DNA from: Kitagawia praeruptora
Lineage: Eukaryota > Streptophyta > Magnoliopsida > Apiales > Apiaceae
DNA: 64,000 nucleotides
Assembly (NCBI GenBank): GCA_037693485.1
Contig: CM075347.1
Location: 148,526,501 to 148,590,500, forward strand
Direction: 5' to 3'
Shown: positions 43,301 to 51,480 of the stretch, piece after piece
Layout of the letters: every line of letters begins with the position of its first letter
How positions within the stretch are numbered: position 1 is the first letter of the stretch
Made by a program: the position numbers and the translations under genes
Notes under the pieces: generated by a model
What the model was told of the DNA's origin: nothing
Databases searched by the model: none
The model's input: only the letters and a program-made list of their open reading frames with translations

Positions 43301-46058
43301 GATTAAGATGCACAAGGACGACATTCCTAAGGTATCCTTCATAACTGATTTTGGTGTCTTCTGCTATCTTGTTATGGCTTTTGGGTTAAAAAATGCAGGG
43401 GCTACTTACCAACGGTTGGTGAATAAGATATTATCCCATTTAATTGGAAAGACCATGGAGGTCTATGTTGATGACATGTTAGTCAAGAGCCTACTCAAGG
43501 CAGATCACATAAAGCACCTCAGAGAGGCATTTGAAGTGCTAAGGCACCATAAGATGATGCTAAATCCAGCCAAGTGTGCTTTTGGTGTTGGATCGGGAAA
43601 ATTTTTGGGGCTGATGGTTTCCAAGAGAGGCATAGAGGCCAACCCGGACAAGATTAAGGCTATCCTGGATATGGAGTCACCCCGCTCAATACGAGATGTA
43701 CAGAAATTAACTGGCCGAGTTGCGGCCTTAGGAAGATTCATCTCCAAGTCTGGTGACAAATGCTTGCCTTTCTTTCAGGCATTAAAAAAGGTGAAAAATT
43801 TTGAATGGACCACAGAGAGCCAAGAGGCCTTTGAACAGTTGAAGAAATACATGGCTGAAGCCCCGTTGTTGGCCAAACCTAGTCCTGGAGAGATTCTCTA
43901 CCTATACTTGGCGGTATCCGAACAAGCATTGAGTGCTGTTCTTGTCAAAGAAGAAAAGAAGGTTCAGAAACCCATCTACTATGTGAGTAAGGTGCTACAT
44001 GGGGCGGAGTTGAATTACTCTCCCATTGAGAAGTTTGCATTGGCATTGATTACTGCCTCAAGGAAATTGAGACCGTACTTCCAGGCTCATAAAATCGAAG
44101 TCTTGACAGACCAACAGTTGAAAAGCATATTGCACGGTCCGAAAGCAAGTGGAAGATTGATCAAATGGGCCATAGAACTTGGAGAGTTTGATATCAAGTA
44201 TAAGCCTCGGACAGCCATCAAGGCTCAGGCATTGGCTGACTTCGTGGTTGAATGCACTATTGACAACCAAGAAGTCGGGGGGCAGGAAATGATAACCACC
44301 CCTGAGAACGAAGATAAAGATGAAGAACTTATAGCTGACCAGAAAGAGTATTGGGTGCTCTATTTTGATGGAGCATCGAAAACAAAATCTAGCGGTGCAG
44401 GTTTGGTTTTGCAAAGCCCCGATGGGTTCACAGTTGAATACGCTTTGAAGTTGGACTTTCCAACAACCAACAATGAAGCTGAGTATGAAGCATTAATAGC
44501 CGGATTGGGATTGGCCAGAGTCATGAGGGTCAAAAATCTCAAAGTGTGTGGAGATTCAAGACTGGTAGTCTCGCAAGTGAATGGTGAGTTCGAGGCCAAG
44601 GATGAAACTATGGCAAAATACCTCAGAGTCGTGAAAGCTGTTATGACTCAGTTTGAGGAGTGCTATGTGGAGCACATTCCTAGGGAAGAGAACGTTAAGG
44701 CCGATGCCCTCTCTAAGTTCGCTTCTTCTGAGATAGAGAATTATGCAGGTAGTGTTTACTTCCAGGTCTTGAAGGCCCCGACCGTCAACTCCAAGTTGGT
44801 AGCACCTGTCGATGTGGGAAGCTGTTGGATAGATCCTATTAAAGCTCATCTAGAAACTGGATGGCTCCCTGACAATGCCTGGGAGGCACGAAAATTGTCA
44901 GTAAGAGCATTGAGATATGCCTTGATTGAAGGCATCTTATACAAGAGATCGTTTGTCATCCCGTACTTGAAGTGCCTAAGGCCCCAAGAGGCAAGAGAAG
45001 CATTGGAGGAAGTTCATGGAGGGATCTGTGGGCAGCACTTGGGGGGCAGAGCCTTAGCTCACAAGATTACCCGCCTGGGATTCTATTGGCCAGAGATGTT
45101 GGCGGATGCCCAGGATTATGTCAAGAAGTGTGACAGATGCCAAAAACACGCTCCTGTTGTAAGACAGCCGCCTGAGAGATTAACCTCAATCAGCACTCCT
45201 ATTCCATTTGCAATGTGGGGGATGGACATTCTTGGCCCTTTCCCTATGGCTTCAGCACAAAGGAAGTTTCTGATTGTCGCCATTGATTACTTCACTAAAT
45301 GGATTGAGGCTAAGCCTTTAGCCAAGATAACCACCAAGCAAGTTTCCCAGTTCTTTTGGGAGAACATAATTTGCAGGTATGGAATCCCGCAAATTCTTGT
45401 GACAGATAATGGGACACAGTTTAACAATGAGGAATTCAAGAAGTATTGTGAGGAAAATGCTATTGAGCTTCGTTTTACCTCAGTGGCACATCCGCAAGCG
45501 AACGGGCAGGCCGAGGAGGCCAATCGAATCATCCTGGATGGACTAAAGAAAAGGGTGGGGCGCTCAAGAAACACTTGGGTGGATGAGCTGCTACCTATAC
45601 TCTGGGCTTATCGCACTACTTGTAAGGTAACTACCGGAGCAACCCCGTTTTTGCTAGCTTATGGAGCTGAGGCAGTTGTGCCGCTAGAAATCATACAGGC
45701 ATCACCTCGAGTTGAGGCATATGAACCTGAGACTAATGAAGAAGGCATGAGGCTCGCTCTAGATCTGATTGATGAAGTTAGAGATGAGGCAAATGCCAGA
45801 AATGCGGAGCATCAAAAGAAAGCGTCTTTCTATTACAACCACAGGGTTAAGGAGAGGTTCTTTCAGCAAGGTGACTTGGTTCTCAGGAAGATCGAAGCTT
45901 CTGGAGTTGGCCAGAAAGGGAAATTAGCCCCCAACTGGGAAGGACCGTACCGAGTCAAAAAGACGCTAGGACGAGGATCATACAAGTTGGAGACATTAGA
46001 TGGGAATGAAGTGCCCCGAACTTGGCATGCTCTGAACTTGAAGATTTATTATGTATAA
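40359..46058 (+). CDS. Tat-1 Gag-Pol polyprotein (1899 aa)
   Basis: One uninterrupted frame from ATG 40359. Gag core about residues 285-420 (FPQTLSGMAQRWYSRL), atypical zinc knuckle about 521-535 (CRFHRDVGHDTDDC), aspartic protease near 662 (LIDNGASVDIL), reverse transcriptase about 930-1100 with YVDD near 1036, and a first RNase H about 1180-1300 whose leading catalytic Asp is replaced (LYLAVSEQALSAVL). A second, archaeal-type RNase H about 1333-1455 has its acidic residues present (YFDGAS, NEAEYEA, CGDSR, VKADAL). Integrase follows with H-H-C-C (EVHGG, GQHLGG, CDRCQ) and D-D-E core (GMDILG, VTDNGT, QAEEANR). This supplies capsid, protease, copying and integration functions. Gag and Pol share one frame, so no frameshift is needed. 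It appears coding-competent. Confidence 0.96.
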   Translation: MVNTRRTPAITEPIATEALPLSSAPPHTEQVPPASGAIVPHQVSQPLGTTSHVESTLPPIVHTIPGTNPLQAGISSLIVDPNNPPRGVQIHTTDLPISTNPMFGMPNYGAGSSGHALYIRDRDYRDFSGPYTDESSSDDDYERDEAPRRRRASKEPRGRTQTTHDGLPSTTAERIKAYEAEILRLKEEMAREQARSNQTLAPPTSGGIPFVDLERPPRRQRRVDTQSDKTARVETPRSNPKDLMPLGDPDDPTPPFTEEVMNARISKKFKMPTIKAYDGTGDPTNHVRTFSNALLLQPASDALKCRAFPQTLSGMAQRWYSRLPANSIGSFKELSAAFVSQFISGRIHEKSSASLIYVVQGKNENLRDYLKRFTKETLNITDLENKVAMVALEHGTTDLYFKRSLAKHPPENMAELQRRADKYIKAEDSTKKDIVIHNGKGDNGTKKRKQEQEYDARDKYPRTSKDSDSSPKKSMGPRFSDYARLNAPRSQILLEIEKDKDFRWPKPLRGDPAKRDKDQYCRFHRDVGHDTDDCRQLKDEIEFLIRKGKLSNFTKGGDHGTQRGDYNRRNNDRRDNDRDRNTQPRGPVINMIWGGLTAAGTTRNCRKAYAREVMQILGEAPKRARTETVIGFDDSDLEGVKFPHDDPLVITPVIGNSEVKRVLIDNGASVDILFHDAFVKMGYTDSQLTPTNMPIYGFNGVESKVEGTIQLPMTIGQEPKEATQMLNFLVIKAASTYNAILGRTGLHAFKAVASTYHMKIKFPTRNGVGEQKGDQKMARSCYVSALRADGVGGQVLPIEDMDVRSDDEQRGKPAEDLIPVPLELSDPEKVTYIGASLKEPLKGELIAFLQENSDVFAWTAADMPGIDPQLITHRLNVDPERKKIKQKKRNFAPERQEAIKQEVDKLLEAGFIEEIQFPEWLANPVMVKKANGKWRMCIDFTDLNDACPKDCFPLPRIDTLIDATAGHEMLSFMDGFSGYNQIKMHKDDIPKVSFITDFGVFCYLVMAFGLKNAGATYQRLVNKILSHLIGKTMEVYVDDMLVKSLLKADHIKHLREAFEVLRHHKMMLNPAKCAFGVGSGKFLGLMVSKRGIEANPDKIKAILDMESPRSIRDVQKLTGRVAALGRFISKSGDKCLPFFQALKKVKNFEWTTESQEAFEQLKKYMAEAPLLAKPSPGEILYLYLAVSEQALSAVLVKEEKKVQKPIYYVSKVLHGAELNYSPIEKFALALITASRKLRPYFQAHKIEVLTDQQLKSILHGPKASGRLIKWAIELGEFDIKYKPRTAIKAQALADFVVECTIDNQEVGGQEMITTPENEDKDEELIADQKEYWVLYFDGASKTKSSGAGLVLQSPDGFTVEYALKLDFPTTNNEAEYEALIAGLGLARVMRVKNLKVCGDSRLVVSQVNGEFEAKDETMAKYLRVVKAVMTQFEECYVEHIPREENVKADALSKFASSEIENYAGSVYFQVLKAPTVNSKLVAPVDVGSCWIDPIKAHLETGWLPDNAWEARKLSVRALRYALIEGILYKRSFVIPYLKCLRPQEAREALEEVHGGICGQHLGGRALAHKITRLGFYWPEMLADAQDYVKKCDRCQKHAPVVRQPPERLTSISTPIPFAMWGMDILGPFPMASAQRKFLIVAIDYFTKWIEAKPLAKITTKQVSQFFWENIICRYGIPQILVTDNGTQFNNEEFKKYCEENAIELRFTSVAHPQANGQAEEANRIILDGLKKRVGRSRNTWVDELLPILWAYRTTCKVTTGATPFLLAYGAEAVVPLEIIQASPRVEAYEPETNEEGMRLALDLIDEVRDEANARNAEHQKKASFYYNHRVKERFFQQGDLVLRKIEASGVGQKGKLAPNWEGPYRVKKTLGRGSYKLETLDGNEVPRTWHALNLKIYYV

Positions 46059-46470
46059 GCCTTCCTAGTAAGAATTTGGCTTTTAGCTATTTATTAATAG
46101 AAGTAGAAATAAGGTTCGATGAAACCATTCCAGGGACTAGTGCCCCGAGTAGGACCGTAGTATCTATGTAAGGGTTGAACCCTCTTTCAAGTTATCAATG
46201 CAAATCTGTTTTCCATTCTATGATTCTATGTTTTGTTTATGTACCAAGCACCTGTTGAGTGCAAGTCTGGAAAGATCAAGTACTGAAAGTAAATAAGCAT
46301 ATGAGTAGAGGAAACAGATGCATAAATAAAACGCCCCGAAGGGCCATGGTTTGAGTTAGGCTACAACACACGAATAAAAGTTAAGTCCTGAAGGACATTG
46401 ATTGAAAGCTGATGAAATTAAGCCACAAACGGCTAGATAAAGGCCATGCAAGGCCATAAGGGAACCCATC
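46059..46470 (+). other. Tat-1 region between pol and the antisense gene
   Basis: Post-pol spacer, partly shared with Tat-2 (AGTAGAAATAAGGTTCGATG). On the minus strand it would be the 3' UTR of the antisense gene. No open frame of note. Confidence 0.7.
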
Positions 46471-48598
46471 CTACTTAGCCGGGGATTCTTCCTCGCTCGA
46501 TTCTTCATCACCTGAATCCTCCTCCTCACTCGAGTCATCACCTGAAGAAGTCTCTTCCTCGGCACCCCCTTGTTCGACCACTACCATCGGTTGTGCGGTA
46601 GTCTTTACAACTTCAGTTTCTTCCTCTCCAGAAGATGAGCTCGAACTATCCTCATTCCGGATAGTCCTTTTGCCTGGGATCGGTTGTCGAATTACTCCAA
46701 TTTTTCTGGCCAGTGGTGGATTTTTTCCACGAGATCCCGAAGAACTTGAGTCTTGACCAGCAGATGGGGGATGTCTTTTGGATCCCGAAGATCTACGGCT
46801 ACCTTTAGAGCCTGAACCTGATGCTTGGGGAACAATCTTGGTTCCCGATCCAGAGGCAAGGTTTGCACGGTTCTCGCCACTCGCAGTCCAGAAAGGGCAA
46901 GGAAAATCAGAGGGGATAACCACTGAGGGATGTTTGCTACTCACAGCATTGATTGCCTTGTCCCAACCAACAGACATATTGTAAGGACGCACCTCATCAT
47001 CATGATCATCAATGAACTTTAGAAACTCTTCAGATTTATGATAAGCCTTAATCAATTTGTTAGCATCATTCATCTTCTTTTGAGCCAAGGAGGCAAGTTG
47101 CCTTCGGGAGGATAAGGCATCCGCTTCGGCATGGGCAACTTGAGAATGCAGGTCATCAATCTCTTCCTTGAACCTAGCTGAGTCAGTCTTCAAGGATATA
47201 TTCTCATCCCTGAAAGCCAGGCCTTGGGTAGAGACAGCTTGGAAGAAGGCATTAGCCTACAATCAAAGTTCACAAAGCATAAGGAATGTGAAAGGGCTAA
47301 GTCATACCAGAATCGGTAGGAAAAGTATCTTACCTGATACAAGGCTTGGGAGCCCATAAGTTGATTCTCATTCATTTTGTCCCCAGCAAGTAAGGACAGT
47401 CTATCAGGAGGAGTAACAGAAAGCTTCGACCAGTCTAGGGATAGTTCAGGACTCCCAGAAACCGAGTCTTGTTCGCATATACCCCAGGATGGCATAAAGG
47501 GGGTTCTGATACTTCCATCAACATTACGGGATCTCTTCCCGCCTGGAGAGCAACCTTCCAAGAAGTTGGGAATACGAGGTTTAGCGGGATTCAGAAGTTC
47601 CTCAGCTTTTTTCTTCATTCTTTTAGTCACTATAGGCTGGTTCTGAGGACGGTTGTCAATCTCCTCCGCAGCTGAAATACAAAGAGAAAACATTGGTATA
47701 AGAACAAACAGAGTTCATAAGAAGTTCAAGTAAGGAAATTACCCTCAACGGAAAGAAAGCTAAGGCCAGCTTCAATAAGGTTCTTTTCGCTCAGAAAAGT
47801 TTTATAATGGGTACAGCCATCATCGGCAAGAAGCCAATCTCGATCCTGTAACTCTGAATCATTAAGGTCGCAAACGAAGTGTTTGCTATCTTCTACAATT
47901 CCGAATCTCTTTACGAAGAAGTTACCCCAATCACCGCCTTTCCATTCAAGAACTGCAAACTCTCTCTCCCAGAAATGTTGGGAATCTGGTAAAGAATAGG
48001 GGTTCACCATGTGTGGAATTTTGGCCCTGTGCTTGAGACTGACACATCCTTTCTTTTGATCGGAAGAGTTACTGGCTACGAAGATACTTCGAAATAATGT
48101 AGTAGTCGGGTGAATCCCCAATTGACGACATCTTATTAAAAATACAGAGATATATCTCCAAGAGTTGGGATACAATTGACAGGGATGGATCTGATACTCT
48201 GCCAGCAATCTAATGATGAAGTTATCAACGGGGAATCTGAACCCAGCATCCAGGGCACCCCAGTAGACACAAAGCCTCTCGGGATGCCAATTGCAGGTTC
48301 TGTCTGATGGTTTTGGGAGACGAACTTTGATAGCACTCGGAAAGTGATATGAGTCCTTTATTTTCTGGACATCTTTTTCGTTCAATTTGCTGGGACTTCC
48401 AAAAGAATCTAGACTAGCACAGTTTGGGAATGTGTCCCTCATAATATTAAGAAGATCTAGTAAGGATTCAAATTTATGCTCAACGAATGAAGAAGGTTTA
48501 ATATCTTCTTTACCTTTAGCTGTCCTCATTCTACTCCTCTTTGCCATAGCCTCCATCATAGAGACAGGGGGAGCAACTGGGCGATTACCTTCTGACAT
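46471..48598 (-). CDS. Antisense gene of Tat-1, three exons, 659 aa, transposase-28-like
   Basis: Predicted exons on the minus strand: 48598-47743, 47671-47334 and 47256-46471. Both introns (71 and 77 nt) have GT...AG ends (GTAATTT...TTTCAG; GTAAGATAC...TTGTAG), and the joined length is a whole number of codons. Exon 1 starts at ATG 48598. It contains a conserved-looking domain (WHPERLCVYWGALDAGFRFP, LYPNSWRYISVFLIRCR), which resembles the plant 'putative gypsy type transposon' domain (Pfam Transposase_28) as I know it. Exon 3 has a coiled-coil-like segment, then Ser-rich and finally Ser/Glu/Asp-rich tails (DDSSEEEDSGDEESSEEESP). Antisense genes downstream of pol are known in some Tat relatives such as Grande. 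Their function is unknown; a regulatory or nuclear role is only a guess. Confidence 0.75.
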
Positions 48599-48697
48599 CT
48601 TGATCACAAAGCTGGAGCTTGATCTTGCTACTTGAAAACTAGAAGAGTTTAAGAATTTGAAAACTCAGAAGTGAATGAAATGAAAGCTACCTCACTT

Positions 48698-48708
48698 CTT
48701 TTATAAAA
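48698..48708 (-). promoter_or_regulatory. Candidate TATA box of the antisense gene
   Basis: CTTTTATAAAA on the minus strand lies about 100 bases upstream of the ATG at 48598, a plausible distance for a plant core promoter. There is no other evidence. Confidence 0.4.
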
Positions 48709-50014
48709 GAAGCATGACCTGCTGTGATAGGTTGAATTTCAGCCTTGTTCGCGTTTACAGGTCATCTATCATTTAAATACGAAAACAGGAAAGAAATTGC
48801 TCGTTTTATACAGAAAGGATCGTTAAAATTCAAATATGCCAAAGAAGAAATAACTGATGTTTGAATAATAAATGAGTAATATCGTCGGAAGTCACGAATG
48901 ACCAAACTGACGACCTAAGATCCAGGATAAGCTCCTTGATCCTGAAGATGACAAAGTCATGAGTGACCAAAATAATGACTTGAGATTCAGATCAAGGTTT
49001 TTGATCCTCAAGATCACGAATGATTTTCACGTCCGGGTCAACCAGCTAGCCAAGAAGCAATCGACCGTGACGCACTAGGGGTCTCAGCCGACCAGGTCCC
49101 GGAGGACCAGGTCTCAGCCGACCACCCCATTTTAAGGTGGTTCAGCCGACCAGGTCCCGGAGGACCAGAACCCGGCCGACCAGGTTGTTTTGAGGGGGTT
49201 CAGCCGACCAGCTTCTGAACCTGGATCCCCCCGGTCCAGGTTCAGTTCTTGGTCCTGGATCCCAACTTTTTCAGCAAATGATTTCGGACATGGTTCTCGA
49301 CTTTTTCAGCGAATATCAGATGATTATCAATGTTAAAGAGAGGCCAAGATTAGCCATGAAGGCCAAGATGAGTCATGAAGGCCAAAGTTAGCCATGAAGT
49401 CACAAACGACCAAACTGACGATTCGTAATCAAGATCAAGATTCTGGATCCTTAGGACCATGGATGGTTTCTGATCCTAGATCCACACTCTCTATTAAAAT
49501 CAAGAAGGAGTCTAAGTTCAAGTTTTTTAGGCCAACTACTGACTAGTTAGCCCTAGAAGAGGAATTTCAGCCGACCAGGTCCCGGAGGACCAGGTCCCGG
49601 CCGACCAGCTCCCCTGGAGGAGGGCCAGCCGACCAGCTTCTAGCCGACCAGGTCCCGGCCGACCAGGTCATTTTCAGGGGGTCCAGCCGACCAGCTTCTG
49701 AACCTGGATCCCCCCGGTCCAGGTTCAGTTCTTGGTCCTGGATCCCTACTTTTTCAGTAAACTTTTTAAACCTAAATCTCGACTTTTTCAGCGAATCTTG
49801 GATGATTGTTAATGCTAAAAAGAGGTCGAGATTAGCACAAATTAGTGCCAATTAGCACAGATTAGTGCCGATTAAGCACAGATTAGTGCCAATTTATGCC
49901 ATTTAACATCGTCTAACATTGTTTAAACGTTGTTTAAGGCTAACTAGCGCTGTGTAGTGCCGTTTAACACTGACTAGTGTCGTTCAACATCGTCGTAAAT
50001 GCGTCGGTCGCTCC
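48709..50014 (+). other. Tat-1 3' untranslated region with repeats
   Basis: Non-coding. It holds AAGTCACGAATGACCAAA-type near-repeats (about 48890-49020 and 49395-49430), two minisatellite blocks (49085-49215 and 49568-49700), two long-stem hairpins, and a degenerate AGATTAGTGCCAATTAGCAC repeat at 49830-49990. The sequence AAATGCGTCGGTCGCTCCACGCT at its end is shared with Tat-2 and continues as CGCTTTAC at 62300. Confidence 0.75.
49085..49728 (+). repeat. GCCGACCAGGT minisatellite blocks with hairpins
   Basis: GCCGACCA occurs five times in 49085-49211 and six times in 49568-49697, in units such as CAGCCGACCAGGTCCCGG. Each block is closed by a perfect 11-bp inverted repeat, CTGAACCTGGA ... 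TCCAGGTTCAG, with a 9-base loop (49215-49245 and 49698-49728), followed by TTCTTGGTCCTGGATCCC. The whole block, with its flanks, is thus duplicated about 483 bp apart. Confidence 0.9.
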
Positions 50015-50019
50015 ACGCT

Positions 50020-51459
50020 TGATACATGCTAATTTTGTGTACATTTTATAGCATGTTATCTCTCATTTATCTTTAGTTTGTAATAATTTTGTCCTTGATT
50101 AGCATTGTTAGTAGCATTTTAACTTGGATTGGATGCTAATATAATTTTTATGTTTATAGGATAATTTTGGAAGCAAAAGGAGTCCGGTTCCAGTCCTCAA
50201 GAGACCGCAGCTTAGGACTTAAGGATTTATTTTTATTAATAAATATTTTAATTTAATTAGAGAATTATATTTATAAATATCTAATAATATTAGATATCTA
50301 TTTTTATAATTTCTGAATTAAATTAAGTATTTATTAATTAAAGATTATAAGCTGTGCGGGTTAAAAAGCATTTCTACGGAGCCCGTTCAAAAGTATTAGC
50401 AGCAGCCCACGTTGTTTACAAAATGCAAAATTCAAAGTCATCAGAGTTGATTTTGCAAAAGTAAAAGGTTGGCAGCCTAATTTCCAGTCCGATTTTGCTA
50501 CCTTCAGCTGAATTCTTTATTCCTACATGGTGGGCTCATTTGTCCTATAAAGACAATGGTTGCAGGAAGATTAAAAGGGGTTGAAAGCTGAGTTTTGAGA
50601 ATCCTCCACTGAACATTCATTTTCTCCAGTACTTTATCTCAGCTTCCTTCGTAATATTAGTTTTAAGTATACACTTTTATTTACTGTAATTTCTATTCCG
50701 GTTGGAGAGCAAGGATAGAGGGGATTTACTCCAAGCTTTAAGAGATTCTTCAAAGTTGTATTTTCTTCACTCTAAACTCTTTTAATAATATGTTTATCCA
50801 TTCATATATGCTTATTTCTTTATCTAGCATGATTAACTAATTTTATAATCCGAGAATTAGGTAGTATTCATTGGTGATATATATTTGTTTAATTGTGATG
50901 CTAATTCTCTATTTTTGCTAATCTATCATTGAGGGCTTAACCCAATTAAGGGAGTAGCTAACCTTTAATTGTATTCATAGGGATTATGATAAATTGGGAA
51001 ATGAGTCATAATTCTTGTTCATGATTTGATAGACATAGTTCAATTATTGAATCGGGAGATTAATAAGAGGACTATGAAACTTATAATTTTTGGGTCTTAA
51101 TAATTTATAATTATATTTCAAGAGATCATGGGAGTGACTTTTGAGTTGTAATTGTAGACATTATATTGTATCTTGGGAGAGAACATTATAAAATTTAGAA
51201 GGATTGTTTTTAGCAAAGTACGAGAGATAAATATAGCATCACATTAACATTATTAAACCAATTGAAGAAACCTAGTTCTCGGGTTGCTTTTCCTCATCAA
51301 TAAATTTTAGTTTTATTTGCTTAAAATTAGTTTACTCTAGTTAATAACAAACACACCAATTATTTTTCACACTTTTAGATATTAAGAGATTAAAACTTGA
51401 ACTTGTATTAACAGTCCTTCCCTGCGAACGAACTTATACATTGAAAAATACTGTCAACA
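50020..51459 (+). repeat. Athila 5' LTR (1440 bp)
   Basis: TGATACATGCTAATTTTG ... ACTGTCAACA. A probable TATA box (CTATAAAGA) is at 50545-50553. The LTR itself has no open frame. Confidence 0.95.
50546..50552 (+). promoter_or_regulatory. Athila 5' LTR TATA box candidate
   Basis: TATAAAG about 527 bases into the LTR. The matching position of the 3' LTR (61385-61391) reads TACAAAG, so the two LTRs differ exactly in this motif. Confidence 0.5.
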
Positions 51460-51462
51460 AAT

Positions 51463-51480
51463 TGGCGCCGCTGCCGGGGA
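51463..51480 (+). other. Athila primer-binding site (tRNA-Asp)
   Basis: TGGCGCCGCTGCCGGGGA, four bases after the LTR, matches the complement of the plant tRNA-Asp 3' end (TGGCGCCGTTGCCGGGGA) at 17 of 18 positions. Confidence 0.9.

Noticed and set aside
49085..49728. CRISPR-like array
   Set aside because: Repeats are short and directly adjacent or irregular, without unique spacers of constant length, and the context is a plant retrotransposon.
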